Shown in pieces: positions 20,045 to 27,719 of a stretch of DNA of 47,500 nt. Positions within the stretch are counted from its first letter, which is position 1. The number at the start of each line of letters is the position of its first letter. Source of the DNA: Methanobacterium sp. Lineage in GTDB: Archaea > Methanobacteriota > Methanobacteria > Methanobacteriales > Methanobacteriaceae. Location: NCBI RefSeq assembly GCF_016217785.1, contig NZ_JACRGA010000019.1, forward strand, positions 35,001 to 82,500. The letters run 5' to 3'. Under the pieces are notes generated by a model. That model was given only the letters and a program-made list of their open reading frames with translations, was not told the origin of the DNA and ran no database searches. Made by a program: the position numbers and the translations under genes.

Positions 20045-20724
20045 CAGGATGCCTCCTCTTTACCATAGAAGGGTCTTAACTCTTCAGGTCCAATCTTAAT
20101 GAAATCTTCTGCCTGGGCATCTATGTTGTACTTCAGGAAGATTGATGATAACTTATCCTTGTCCTGGGCATCCAGTTCTTTCACTGCGGCATTGGTACCA
20201 GTCTGATAGTTTCCAGCCACGTATATGTTTCCCCCAATCATCCAGTCTCCGGTGTCTTCCCCGGCATCCCCGGTGACTATTATATCCCCACTGAGCATGT
20301 AAAGTCCGGCTAGTTTGCCCATATTGCCATTTATAACCAGAATTCCTCCTTTATTTAGTTGGCCCACCGCATCACCAGCATCACCATAAACAATTATTGT
20401 TCCGTTGTAGGTTCCGAATCCAACTCCTTCTTCAGCAGAACCCCTTACGAGGATCTCCCCAGAGGTCATGTTGTCACCCACGTAGCGGCCAACATTTCCC
20501 TGTATTTCTATGGAGGCCCCGTTGTTCAGTGCCGCTACAAAATCTCCCACATCTCCATTTAGGATGATTTCTGTTCCTGATCCCAGTCCTACTGCAATTG
20601 AGTCCAGTTTGCCTGGATTTTCCAGTATCAAATTTTTTTTATCTTCAGCTAGTGCCTTTTTAATCTCAGTGTTCAACTGTCTGGTGGTGTAGTTTTCTGC
20701 TTTTATGGTATCGGTTGTACTCGT
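20044..20724 (-). CDS. GXGXG-domain subunit of glutamate synthase-like enzyme
   Basis: A right-handed beta-helix built of GXGXG repeats, equivalent to the C-terminal domain of glutamate synthase large subunit, here as its own protein. Repeats include NGDVGDFV, QGNVGRYVG, YGDAGDAVG, NGNMGKLAG and TGDAGEDTG. The frame holds no ATG or GTG upstream of a TTG at 20676, but the conserved family start (AENYTTRQLN) lies before that TTG. A GGGGG ribosome binding site stands seven bases ahead of ACG at 20724-20722, so initiation at ACG (226 residues) looks likely; a TTG start would give 210. Translationally coupled to the FMN subunit by a one-base overlap. Confidence 0.85.
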   Translation of the reverse strand, partial: TSTTDTIKAENYTTRQLNTEIKKALAEDKKNLILENPGKLDSIAVGLGSGTEIILNGDVGDFVAALNNGASIEIQGNVGRYVGDNMTSGEILVRGSAEEGVGFGTYNGTIIVYGDAGDAVGQLNKGGILVINGNMGKLAGLYMLSGDIIVTGDAGEDTGDWMIGGNIYVAGNYQTGTNAAVKELDAQDKDKLSSIFLKYNIDAQAEDFIKIGPEELRPFYGKEEAS

Positions 20725-20855
20725 TCAAATTCCCCCATTAATCTCTTTGAGGGTAATAAATCATGATTAATTATAAACTTTACCGTTCGTATAACTTTCA
20801 AGGTATACTGTTATATATTAAAATGAGACAATAGTTTCAGTGAAGGTGATTTGAT

Positions 20856-21404
20856 ATGAAAACCCTGATTACGAATTTAAGAGGACAGTGCCTCTTTAAT
20901 GTCTCTATGAAAACCCAGCCGGATGGTTTGATCATATTGCATTATGGAAAACATCGGAAAACAGAATTAGACTCTTTTTTAAAGGGGGGTGAAATTCGAA
21001 TAGATACGGAAGACCCCCAAGATGCGTTGAATCGAATTTTAGAGATTATCAGAGGGGCTGAAATACATGGGGATGTTTATGTGGCTTATGGTGCTGGGGA
21101 TATTGGTCCTCTTTTGAATTTTGCAGCTAACTTGGAGGAAGTGGCAGGAATTTTCACCTGTTTTGGAGAGAAGGTGGTTAGGCTTCCACCATTCAAGCTT
21201 AGGATATCCAAGAGCCGTCTTAAAATAATGAAAATGCTTAGCCATAATGATTTTACCGCTGTTGAAATTGGTAGAAAAGTTGGAATATCCCGGGCGATGG
21301 TTTACAAACATCTTAACGGACTTATAGACCTGGGACTGGTTAAAAGATCCCATTCAATGGAGAAATACAGCATAACTAATGCCGGGAGGATGGCCATGAC
21401 TTAA
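20856..21404 (+). CDS. Winged-helix regulator with CARF-like N-terminal domain
   Basis: A 182-residue regulator diverging from the glutamate synthase-like operon. Residues 125-170 form a winged helix (SRLKIMKMLSHNDFTAVEIG, then KVGISRAMVYKHLNGL). The N-terminal part, with alternating strands and helices and a GAGDIGPLLNFAANL segment followed by a strand, resembles the Rossmann-like sensory domains of Csa3-type regulators, but this is a weak structural impression. An AGGTGAT ribosome binding site precedes the ATG. Position and divergence suggest it controls the adjacent operon in response to an unknown ligand. Confidence 0.72.
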   Translation: MKTLITNLRGQCLFNVSMKTQPDGLIILHYGKHRKTELDSFLKGGEIRIDTEDPQDALNRILEIIRGAEIHGDVYVAYGAGDIGPLLNFAANLEEVAGIFTCFGEKVVRLPPFKLRISKSRLKIMKMLSHNDFTAVEIGRKVGISRAMVYKHLNGLIDLGLVKRSHSMEKYSITNAGRMAMT

Positions 21405-21419
21405 AACCATACTCTCAAC

Positions 21420-21548
21420 ATGATGGGGGAACTCCTAAATGCCAACTACCTTATAAATAATGAAATCCAAACAATAAAATCTAAATTTTCAGATAAGCCC
21501 CTGTATGGGATTAAAGTTGAAGTTTATAGAACTATTTATTTAAAATAA
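21420..21548 (+). CDS. Possible 42-residue ORF, unknown
   Basis: ATG-ATG starts a frame of 42 codons with protein-like composition (ends YGIKVEVYRTIYLK) in an otherwise empty 316-bp stretch. There is no clear ribosome binding site and no recognised family. I list it only because composition is not random-looking. The rest of 21405-21720 shows no other feature. Confidence 0.2.
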   Translation: MMGELLNANYLINNEIQTIKSKFSDKPLYGIKVEVYRTIYLK

Positions 21549-21720
21549 AATTTCAATCACTGATCATGGCCCCATGTTGAACAATGATTTAAATTAAAGT
21601 ATGAAACAACAACAAAAAGATAAAAATATAATAATGGAATGAATAATATAATTTTAGGTAAAGTTACTTAAGATGATTCTGGAGTTATCATGTTCTTAAC
21701 CAAAAAAGATGATGAGATCT

Positions 21721-21942
21721 TTATTCCATCGGATACTCGATTCTCAACTTGTAACTTGCTTTATCACTTAAAAGCACAGTTCCCGGTACAAAATAGTCTT
21801 CGAATTTCTGAACCTTCTTCACCATGCACGGCTGGAAATCGATCTTCTTGGTGTAGGATCGGCATTCCTCATCATCAATTATTCCCTTCCTCACCAGCTC
21901 AATATACCTCATTTTTATGGTTTCTTCATTCAACACAGCCAT
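21721..21942 (-). CDS. Small 73-residue protein, unknown
   Basis: The start is set by a perfect GGTGATC ribosome binding site directly before ATG at 21942. The product begins MAVLNEETIKMRYIELVRKG and ends in YKLRIEYPME; it is soluble and charged, with cysteines in DEECRSY and FQPCMVK. It may be a small alpha-beta protein. I recognise no family. It diverges from the Lrp-type regulator gene, about 130 bp away, which might control it. Confidence 0.65.
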   Translation of the reverse strand: MAVLNEETIKMRYIELVRKGIIDDEECRSYTKKIDFQPCMVKKVQKFEDYFVPGTVLLSDKASYKLRIEYPME

Positions 21943-22070
21943 CTGATCACCTAATAATAACTTGTACAAACTTATATTTAAATTATTTGCACCCATATCT
22001 GAAAAATGTATAATTAATCATAGTTAAAATTAAAAAATCATAAACAATGTTTATCTAAGCGGTGAATATG

Positions 22071-22553
22071 ATGAAAGAAAATGATAAAAAAAGTGAACTC
22101 GTGGAAATCGATAATGTAGACCGAGAAATCATTAATTTATTCAACAACGACGGGAGAATGTCCTATAGGAAAATAGCAAAACGTCTCGATGTTTCCATTG
22201 GTACAGTACATAATCGTATGGAAAAACTCACTAAAAATGGAGTGATCCAGAAGTTCGCACCGGTTATCGACCACAGCAAACTTGGTTACAACCTCACCAC
22301 CATCATTGGAGTACGGGTAAAGGGAGGAGTACTGGAAAACTGGGAAGATCGCACCGCCTACCATAAAAACGTTCTCTGCATGTATGATGTTACAGGAGAG
22401 TTTGATGCCATACTGGTTGCACGATTTAAAGACACCAGTGAACTGGACCAGTTCATAAAGGGTTTGCTCAAGGAACCAGATGTGCAAAGAACCTACACCC
22501 AAACAGTACTTAACATTGTAAAAGAAGACCTCAGTTCAAGTAGAATGTTATAA
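22071..22553 (+). CDS. Lrp/AsnC-family transcriptional regulator
   Basis: A 160-residue regulator. The N-terminal winged helix reads DREIINLFNNDGRMSYRKIA with the recognition segment VSIGTVHNRMEKL. The C-terminal RAM domain, which in this family binds amino acids and forms octamers, includes GVRVKGG and VTGEFDAILVARFKDTSELD. GGTGA lies five bases before ATG 22071; ATG 22068 and GTG 22062 are in frame but too close to, or inside, the ribosome binding site. Target unknown; likely itself and the small divergent gene. Confidence 0.9.
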   Translation: MKENDKKSELVEIDNVDREIINLFNNDGRMSYRKIAKRLDVSIGTVHNRMEKLTKNGVIQKFAPVIDHSKLGYNLTTIIGVRVKGGVLENWEDRTAYHKNVLCMYDVTGEFDAILVARFKDTSELDQFIKGLLKEPDVQRTYTQTVLNIVKEDLSSSRML

Positions 22554-22733
22554 ACAGATTTATACATGTAAACAGGATTTTAATGGTTATACCTGAATTT
22601 AATCTTATTTAATGGTACTAACCTTGATTATAGGTTCATTCATCAAATTTTATATAAATTGCAGAAATTGAATTAATTGAATTGATATGATTGTTGTATA
22701 AATAACCTGAAAAATTCATCTGGAGGTTTTGGT

Positions 22734-23762
22734 GTGATTTCCCTGGTTAACTCCCCAGAATACGCGCAGCATCAAACTGGATCCCATCCTGAAAATCAGG
22801 AAAGACTGGAAGTTATGATGAATCATCTCATAAAAGAGGGTGAGGTGGGAAAATCAGATATCCACCAACCCATCCCAGCCAGTGATGACGATCTTCTGAG
22901 GGTGCACACCGCTCATTATTTAAAGCATTTGAAGAATTTCACAGGAAGTGGTGGGGGTTATCTGGACTTTGACACCTTCACTTCCCCTCAAAGCTACGAA
23001 ATTGCCAAACTAGCAGCAGGTGGAGCAATTACTGCTTCCAAACTGGTTTTTGATCACGTTGATTTTGCTTATTCAATGGCACGACCTCCCGGTCACCATG
23101 CCACACCAGACAGTGCCATGGGTTTCTGTTTAATCAACAATCTGGCAGTGGCCCTGGAGTACATGCGGGAAAAGCATGGTCTGCAGAAATTCCTGATACT
23201 GGATTTCGACGCCCATTACGGAAATGGAAACGCTGAAATATTCTACCAGGACCCCCATGTCCTCTATATATCCATACACCAGGACCCCCACACTATTTTT
23301 CCAGGGAAAGGATTTATAGAAGAAACTGGAAAGGGGAAGGGAAAGGGTTTCAATCTTAACATACCCATGTCTCCGGGTTCTAAAACCTCTGATTATATTT
23401 ACATACTGGAAAAAATCTTGGCCCCAGTTTTAAGAAAATTCAATGCAGACTTCTATTTCCTGGATGTTGGTTTTGACGGGCACAGAGAAGATCCCCTTTC
23501 CAGTCTCCAGTTAGATGATGATTTTTATCCATGGATAGCCTGCTACATGCAGAAGTTGACTCCCAAGATGGTGCTGATCCTGGAGGGTGGTTACAGTAAA
23601 GATGCCATGGCCCGCTCCAACCTGAAAATGATAAAAGTATTGAAGGACAAGAGTACCCATGAAGACCAGTGGAGACCACCCGGAAAAATGATGGTGAAAG
23701 ATGAAACCAAAAGAATATTTAAAACAATTCAAGACACATTTTCACCATATTTCACATTCTGA
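22734..23762 (+). CDS. Histone deacetylase-family (acetyl amide hydrolase) protein
   Basis: A 342-residue zinc amidohydrolase of the HDAC/AcuC/acetylpolyamine amidohydrolase superfamily. All catalytic positions are present: the HH pair H121-H122 in RPPGHH, metal ligands D159 and H161 in DFDAHYGNGN, D248 in GFDGHREDP, and the EGGY tyrosine near 285. Natural substrates in archaea may be acetylated proteins (histones, Alba) or small acetyl amines; nothing here decides. GTG start with GGAGGT six bases upstream. It stands as a single gene with its own spacing on both sides. Confidence 0.9.
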   Translation: MISLVNSPEYAQHQTGSHPENQERLEVMMNHLIKEGEVGKSDIHQPIPASDDDLLRVHTAHYLKHLKNFTGSGGGYLDFDTFTSPQSYEIAKLAAGGAITASKLVFDHVDFAYSMARPPGHHATPDSAMGFCLINNLAVALEYMREKHGLQKFLILDFDAHYGNGNAEIFYQDPHVLYISIHQDPHTIFPGKGFIEETGKGKGKGFNLNIPMSPGSKTSDYIYILEKILAPVLRKFNADFYFLDVGFDGHREDPLSSLQLDDDFYPWIACYMQKLTPKMVLILEGGYSKDAMARSNLKMIKVLKDKSTHEDQWRPPGKMMVKDETKRIFKTIQDTFSPYFTF

Positions 23763-23926
23763 ATCAATTAAATCACCAGAACAACGTAAATTTAAAGTGA
23801 ATTTTAGATAAAGTGAATTTTAGAAAATAACTATAAAAGGGACTGTGAAAATTTAAGTAAATTTTTAGAATTTTAAAGGGGAATTTTAAACAAATACTTT
23901 GAGGTTAAACATTCGAGGAGATTGCA

Positions 23927-24604
23927 ATGGATAAAATCAGGTTCAAACAGGCCCAAACACTTCTAAAAGAAGCGGGCCAATCCAAAAAAAGTACTGAAAA
24001 GCTAAAAAAACCCCACGAAGGTACAATTGATTCTGTGGCTTATGCTGAGATTATAAACAATATTATAGAAACCGAAGAATTCATTTATTCCAGCAGACCC
24101 AGCCACAAACTACTCCCCGAAGATGCTGAGGAATTTTGCAACAAATTAATTGGTATTAGGAATAAAATTGATGATATTCTGGCAGAATTTGGCGTTTTAG
24201 AAAAGGAAAATGTGGAAGAAGAAGTTAAGAGACTTTCAGAAAAATTCGTGGTGCTCACCAGTAAGGGAAACTTCAAAAAGATCTTAACCCGCTGGGGAGT
24301 TGAACCCCTTAGGATAGTTGTGGCAGGGGTGCCCTTGGAAGCTGAGGACATGCGCATTCTCAACCCTAAAATTCCTGAAACCGCACTTGAACCCATAAAA
24401 AAGAAAATATCCCATGTGAAAAACGATATCAACCGTAAAATGGAGCAGTTTGATGTGGAACAAGTATTAGTAGTGGTTGAAAATGATAAATCTGGAGAAA
24501 TCCTGGCAAAAAGAGCTGAAGATCTTTACGGGGCCAAAATCATGACCAGGGATAGTTTGAAAGACACAGATATCCTTGAATTCAGAAGAGCCCTGGAAGG
24601 GTGA
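23927..24604 (+). CDS. Conserved archaeal protein, probably DUF2100
   Basis: A 225-residue soluble protein, highly charged, with a helical N-terminal half and a Toprim-like or Rossmann-like C-terminal part (VEQVLVVVENDKSGEILAKR). I think it belongs to DUF2100, found in methanogens, but the assignment is from memory of the pattern. GAGGAGAT precedes the ATG. It comes before mptA in the same direction, though 345 bp separate them. Confidence 0.68.
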   Translation: MDKIRFKQAQTLLKEAGQSKKSTEKLKKPHEGTIDSVAYAEIINNIIETEEFIYSSRPSHKLLPEDAEEFCNKLIGIRNKIDDILAEFGVLEKENVEEEVKRLSEKFVVLTSKGNFKKILTRWGVEPLRIVVAGVPLEAEDMRILNPKIPETALEPIKKKISHVKNDINRKMEQFDVEQVLVVVENDKSGEILAKRAEDLYGAKIMTRDSLKDTDILEFRRALEG

Positions 24605-24949
24605 TTAATAATCCAATATTCTTCCTCTTTTTAATTATAAAAAAAATTAAATAAAATTAAATTATAATGAAACTGTAATCACTCTCCACTAAACTAAAAA
24701 AATCAAAACATAACTCTTTTTATATCCCCTAATTTATAACACAAATAGACCAGTGTAAAATTGTGGTAAAAATTCTCATCAAAAATCTGAAATATCCCAT
24801 CAGAAACCATTCCCCAGAGAATGTGAGTGATAAAAAAAACCATTTCAGAAGCATTAAAAATATGAAAATGAATTCTTCGAAAAATAAAAAAAACTACCCT
24901 TTGCTTTTATGTTTTTTCGTTAAAAAATTTAGATGATTAGAACTCAGGG
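24605..24949. other. 345-bp AT-rich intergenic region
   Basis: No gene is visible between the conserved protein and mptA. A possible TATA box (CTTTTTATATCCC) lies near 24716-24728 on the plus strand, over 200 bp before mptA. Poly-A runs fill most of the rest. Confidence 0.5.
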
Positions 24950-25909
24950 GTGAAAAAATTGCAACCACCATGTTTACCTGATACCCAGGAAAAGTTACCT
25001 ACCATCCCCGTGCACCTCACCAGAGTAGGGGTGAAAGGGGTTAAAAAACTTTTAAAGATTGAAAGGGATAGTAAAAGGCCTATTGTTCTTTTACCCACCT
25101 TCGATGCCTTTGTGGATCTGCCCAGCACTCAGAGAGGCATCCACATGTCACGCAACCCAGAAGCCATAAGTCATGTCCTTGAAGAAGCTGTAGAGGGCAG
25201 TGCAGTCGAAATAGAGTCATTATGTGCTGAGATAGTGAGTTTGTTGCTTGAAAAGCACAAATACGCCAAGCGGGCTGAGGTCAGTATGAAGAGTGACTTC
25301 ATGATCATGAAGAAGTCGCCGGTGACCCAACACAAAACCCAGGAAATGGTGAATATAATGGCTGATGCCATTGGCTACCGTACCAAGGAAGGAGTGGTTA
25401 TCAGGAAAATGATCGGAGCAGAAGTGGTGGGGATGACTGTATGTCCCTGTGCCCAGGAAACAGTGAAAGAAAGTTCCAAACAGAAGCTCCTGGAATTTTT
25501 AGATGAGGAAACCACAGCGAAAGTTCTGGAAACAGTTTCATTCGCATCCCACAATCAGAGGGGTCGGGGAAGTATCATGATCGAGGTACCCGCCCAGCAG
25601 ATAATCAGGGGCGAAGACATTATCAGGATAATCGAGGACTCAATGAGTTCATCAGTGTGTGAACTATTGAAAAGACCCGATGAACACGCTGTAGTGGTTC
25701 ACGCCCACCAGAACCCCATGTTCGTGGAAGACTGCGTGCGGAATATGGTGCAGAAGATAGTGAAAGAATTCTCCCACCTCCCCGATGACACCCTCATCAC
25801 GGTTCAACAGGTTAACGAAGAGAGTATCCACCGTCACAATGCATTCGCAGAAAAAGTAGCCACTATGGGTGAACTCAAGGCAGAAATAACAAATGGTGGA
25901 GGAAACTAA
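24950..25909 (+). CDS. mptA: GTP cyclohydrolase MptA (methanopterin synthesis)
   Basis: MptA is the archaeal Fe(II)-dependent GTP cyclohydrolase (COG1469 type) that converts GTP to dihydroneopterin 2',3'-cyclic phosphate, the first step to tetrahydromethanopterin. The protein of about 316-319 residues has family segments such as LPTFDAFVDLPSTQRGIHMSR, EVVGMTVCPCAQE with the metal-binding cysteines, and SHNQRGRGSIMIEVP. GTG 24950 lies inside a GGGGTGA ribosome binding site, so the in-frame TTG at 24959, six bases further, may be the real start. The next gene begins on the base after the stop codon. Confidence 0.93.
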   Translation: MKKLQPPCLPDTQEKLPTIPVHLTRVGVKGVKKLLKIERDSKRPIVLLPTFDAFVDLPSTQRGIHMSRNPEAISHVLEEAVEGSAVEIESLCAEIVSLLLEKHKYAKRAEVSMKSDFMIMKKSPVTQHKTQEMVNIMADAIGYRTKEGVVIRKMIGAEVVGMTVCPCAQETVKESSKQKLLEFLDEETTAKVLETVSFASHNQRGRGSIMIEVPAQQIIRGEDIIRIIEDSMSSSVCELLKRPDEHAVVVHAHQNPMFVEDCVRNMVQKIVKEFSHLPDDTLITVQQVNEESIHRHNAFAEKVATMGELKAEITNGGGN

Positions 25910-26347
25910 TTGAAAACACGTAAAATTGCCGGACAAATCATGGGCCAGTTAGAGGCATTTGAAGGCTCCAAAGCAGCCATGGACACCACGGAATTACTGA
26001 TAGTCAGAGGAAAATCACGCCAGAAGATCCAACCCGAAGAACTGGGCCCCACCATCTCCCAGATACTAAATGATATGGGAGCTAAAAAACTGGATATGTT
26101 CTCTGATGAAACCGCAGACATCATCTCCATAATAGACGAACAAATCCGTTCACAGGTGCAAATCCAGGGAGAAACCGATATATACGGAATATATCGTCTT
26201 AAAGAATCATTTGAAAACATGAACTGCAACGCAGATTATGGTATGGGCCTGATTGATGATATCGCTATCTTCATAGTCCTGTGGAAGGACAAAAGTGGAG
26301 TAGGGCCCCTGTTTGTGGAACTGGTGATTTCTGCCTTGGAAGGATAA
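25910..26347 (+). CDS. Conserved archaeal protein coupled to mptA
   Basis: A 145-residue soluble protein starting at a TTG immediately after the mptA stop, with GGAGG seven bases upstream inside mptA. It has no catalytic motif I can name; segments include TTELLIVRGKSRQKI and a C-terminal GMGLIDDIAIFIVLWKD. It may correspond to DUF2120, but I am not sure. The tight coupling suggests it acts with MptA or is needed at similar amounts in methanopterin synthesis. Confidence 0.75.
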   Translation: MKTRKIAGQIMGQLEAFEGSKAAMDTTELLIVRGKSRQKIQPEELGPTISQILNDMGAKKLDMFSDETADIISIIDEQIRSQVQIQGETDIYGIYRLKESFENMNCNADYGMGLIDDIAIFIVLWKDKSGVGPLFVELVISALEG

Positions 26348-26444
26348 GACCCATTTCCTAATTAAAAAATCTCTATTAAAATTTTTAAGTAATTATCTTA
26401 AATTAAAAAAATGTAAGATAATAGATGAATCCAGAGATTAAGGG

Positions 26445-27545
26445 ATGAATCCCATAATAGATAACAAAAAAAAGATGAAAATGTTATCCAAAGACCAGCT
26501 GATTTCTCTACTGGAAGTGCAGGGTGATGGTATTTTGCATCTGATGATGCAGGCCAATTCACTCCGCCAAACAAAGAGAATAACCTATTCTAAAAACGTT
26601 TTTTTACCCTTAACCAATATCTGTCGCAACGACTGTGGATACTGCACCTTCCGCCGGGATCCGGAAGACCCAGACGCCACCCTAATCATGCCACCCCACG
26701 AGGTCATGAAGACCATCCACCAAGCAGATGATTACGGTTGTAGGGAAGCTCTTTTCACCTTTGGAGAACAGGCGGATACCACAATCCAGGTCCATGATGC
26801 TCTGGAGAAGCTGGGATTTGAGGGGATGCTGGAATACCTATATCACCTATGTGAGAGGACGCTTAATGAAACCAGCCTACTACCTCACAGTAACCCGGGT
26901 GTACTCCAAAAAAATGAGCTTAAAATATTGCGAGAGGTGAACGCATCCATGGGGCTGATGCTGGAAACTGTCAGCAGCAGGTTGATGGAGAGCCCAGCCC
27001 ACCAGAAGAGTCCGGGTAAAGATCCCAAATTAAGAATTAAAACCATTGAAAACGCCGGGAAACTGAAAATACCATTTACAACTGGACTTTTAATTGGTAT
27101 TGGTGAGACTGTGGAGGAGAGAGTAGATTCTCTCCTGGAGATCAGGAGGATTCAGGATAAATATGGTCATATTCAGGAGATCATTATCCAGAATTTCAAA
27201 CCCAAACCAGGGATTGAAATGGAATTCCACAGTGAACCTTCACTCCTGGATATGATTCGAATGGTTGCAGTTACCAGTTTGCTCTTCCCAGATTGTGGTG
27301 TGCAAGTCCCTCCCAATCTTAACCGGGATACTACCCAAATGTTTCTCCTGGCAGGGGCAGATGACTGGGGTGGTGTTTCACCACTGACCAAGGATTATGT
27401 GAACCCGGAAGCACCCTGGCCCGAGTTAAATGAACTCGTGGAATTAACCCGGGAACTTGGATTCCAATTAGAAGAAAGACTGCCGGTGTATCCAAAATAC
27501 CTTACAAAAGAATTCTTAAGCCCTCGTGTCAAGGAAAAAATATAA
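26445..27545 (+). CDS. cofG: F420 biosynthesis radical SAM protein CofG
   Basis: CofG is subunit 1 of 7,8-didemethyl-8-hydroxy-5-deazariboflavin synthase, which with CofH makes the F0 chromophore of coenzyme F420 from tyrosine and a flavin precursor. The radical SAM cluster is C60-x3-C64-x2-C67 in NICRNDCGYCTFRR. Other family segments are ALFTFGEQAD, LPHSNPGV, TTGLLIGIGET and QNFKPKPG. The 366-residue length is normal for the single-domain archaeal form. It follows the mptA pair in the same direction after about 100 bp; cofH is not in the window. Confidence 0.95.
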   Translation: MNPIIDNKKKMKMLSKDQLISLLEVQGDGILHLMMQANSLRQTKRITYSKNVFLPLTNICRNDCGYCTFRRDPEDPDATLIMPPHEVMKTIHQADDYGCREALFTFGEQADTTIQVHDALEKLGFEGMLEYLYHLCERTLNETSLLPHSNPGVLQKNELKILREVNASMGLMLETVSSRLMESPAHQKSPGKDPKLRIKTIENAGKLKIPFTTGLLIGIGETVEERVDSLLEIRRIQDKYGHIQEIIIQNFKPKPGIEMEFHSEPSLLDMIRMVAVTSLLFPDCGVQVPPNLNRDTTQMFLLAGADDWGGVSPLTKDYVNPEAPWPELNELVELTRELGFQLEERLPVYPKYLTKEFLSPRVKEKI

Positions 27546-27630
27546 AAACCTGATTATTTGATGGTTAACCTATAGACAGATACTCAACTAGACTAGCCAG
27601 AGATTAAATAACTGAGAATAGCTACCCAAA

Positions 27631-27676
27631 GGATAAGATACCTAAGGGTAAGATACCTAAGGGTAAGATACCTAGA
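27631..27676. repeat. 15-bp tandem repeat, three copies
   Basis: GGTAAGATACCTAAG occurs three times head to tail (first copy has one extra A, last copy differs at the end) between the convergent cofG and sensor kinase genes. It is non-coding. Confidence 0.9.
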
Positions 27677-27719
27677 GATCGGTTAACTAAAAATGAGTTA
27701 AGATATATTTTATTTTATT

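Noticed and set aside
21690..22013. 107-codon plus-strand frame opposite the 73-residue gene
   Set aside because: The minus-strand gene has a perfect GGTGATC site and normal composition; the plus frame is Ser/Pro/His-rich and lacks a site.
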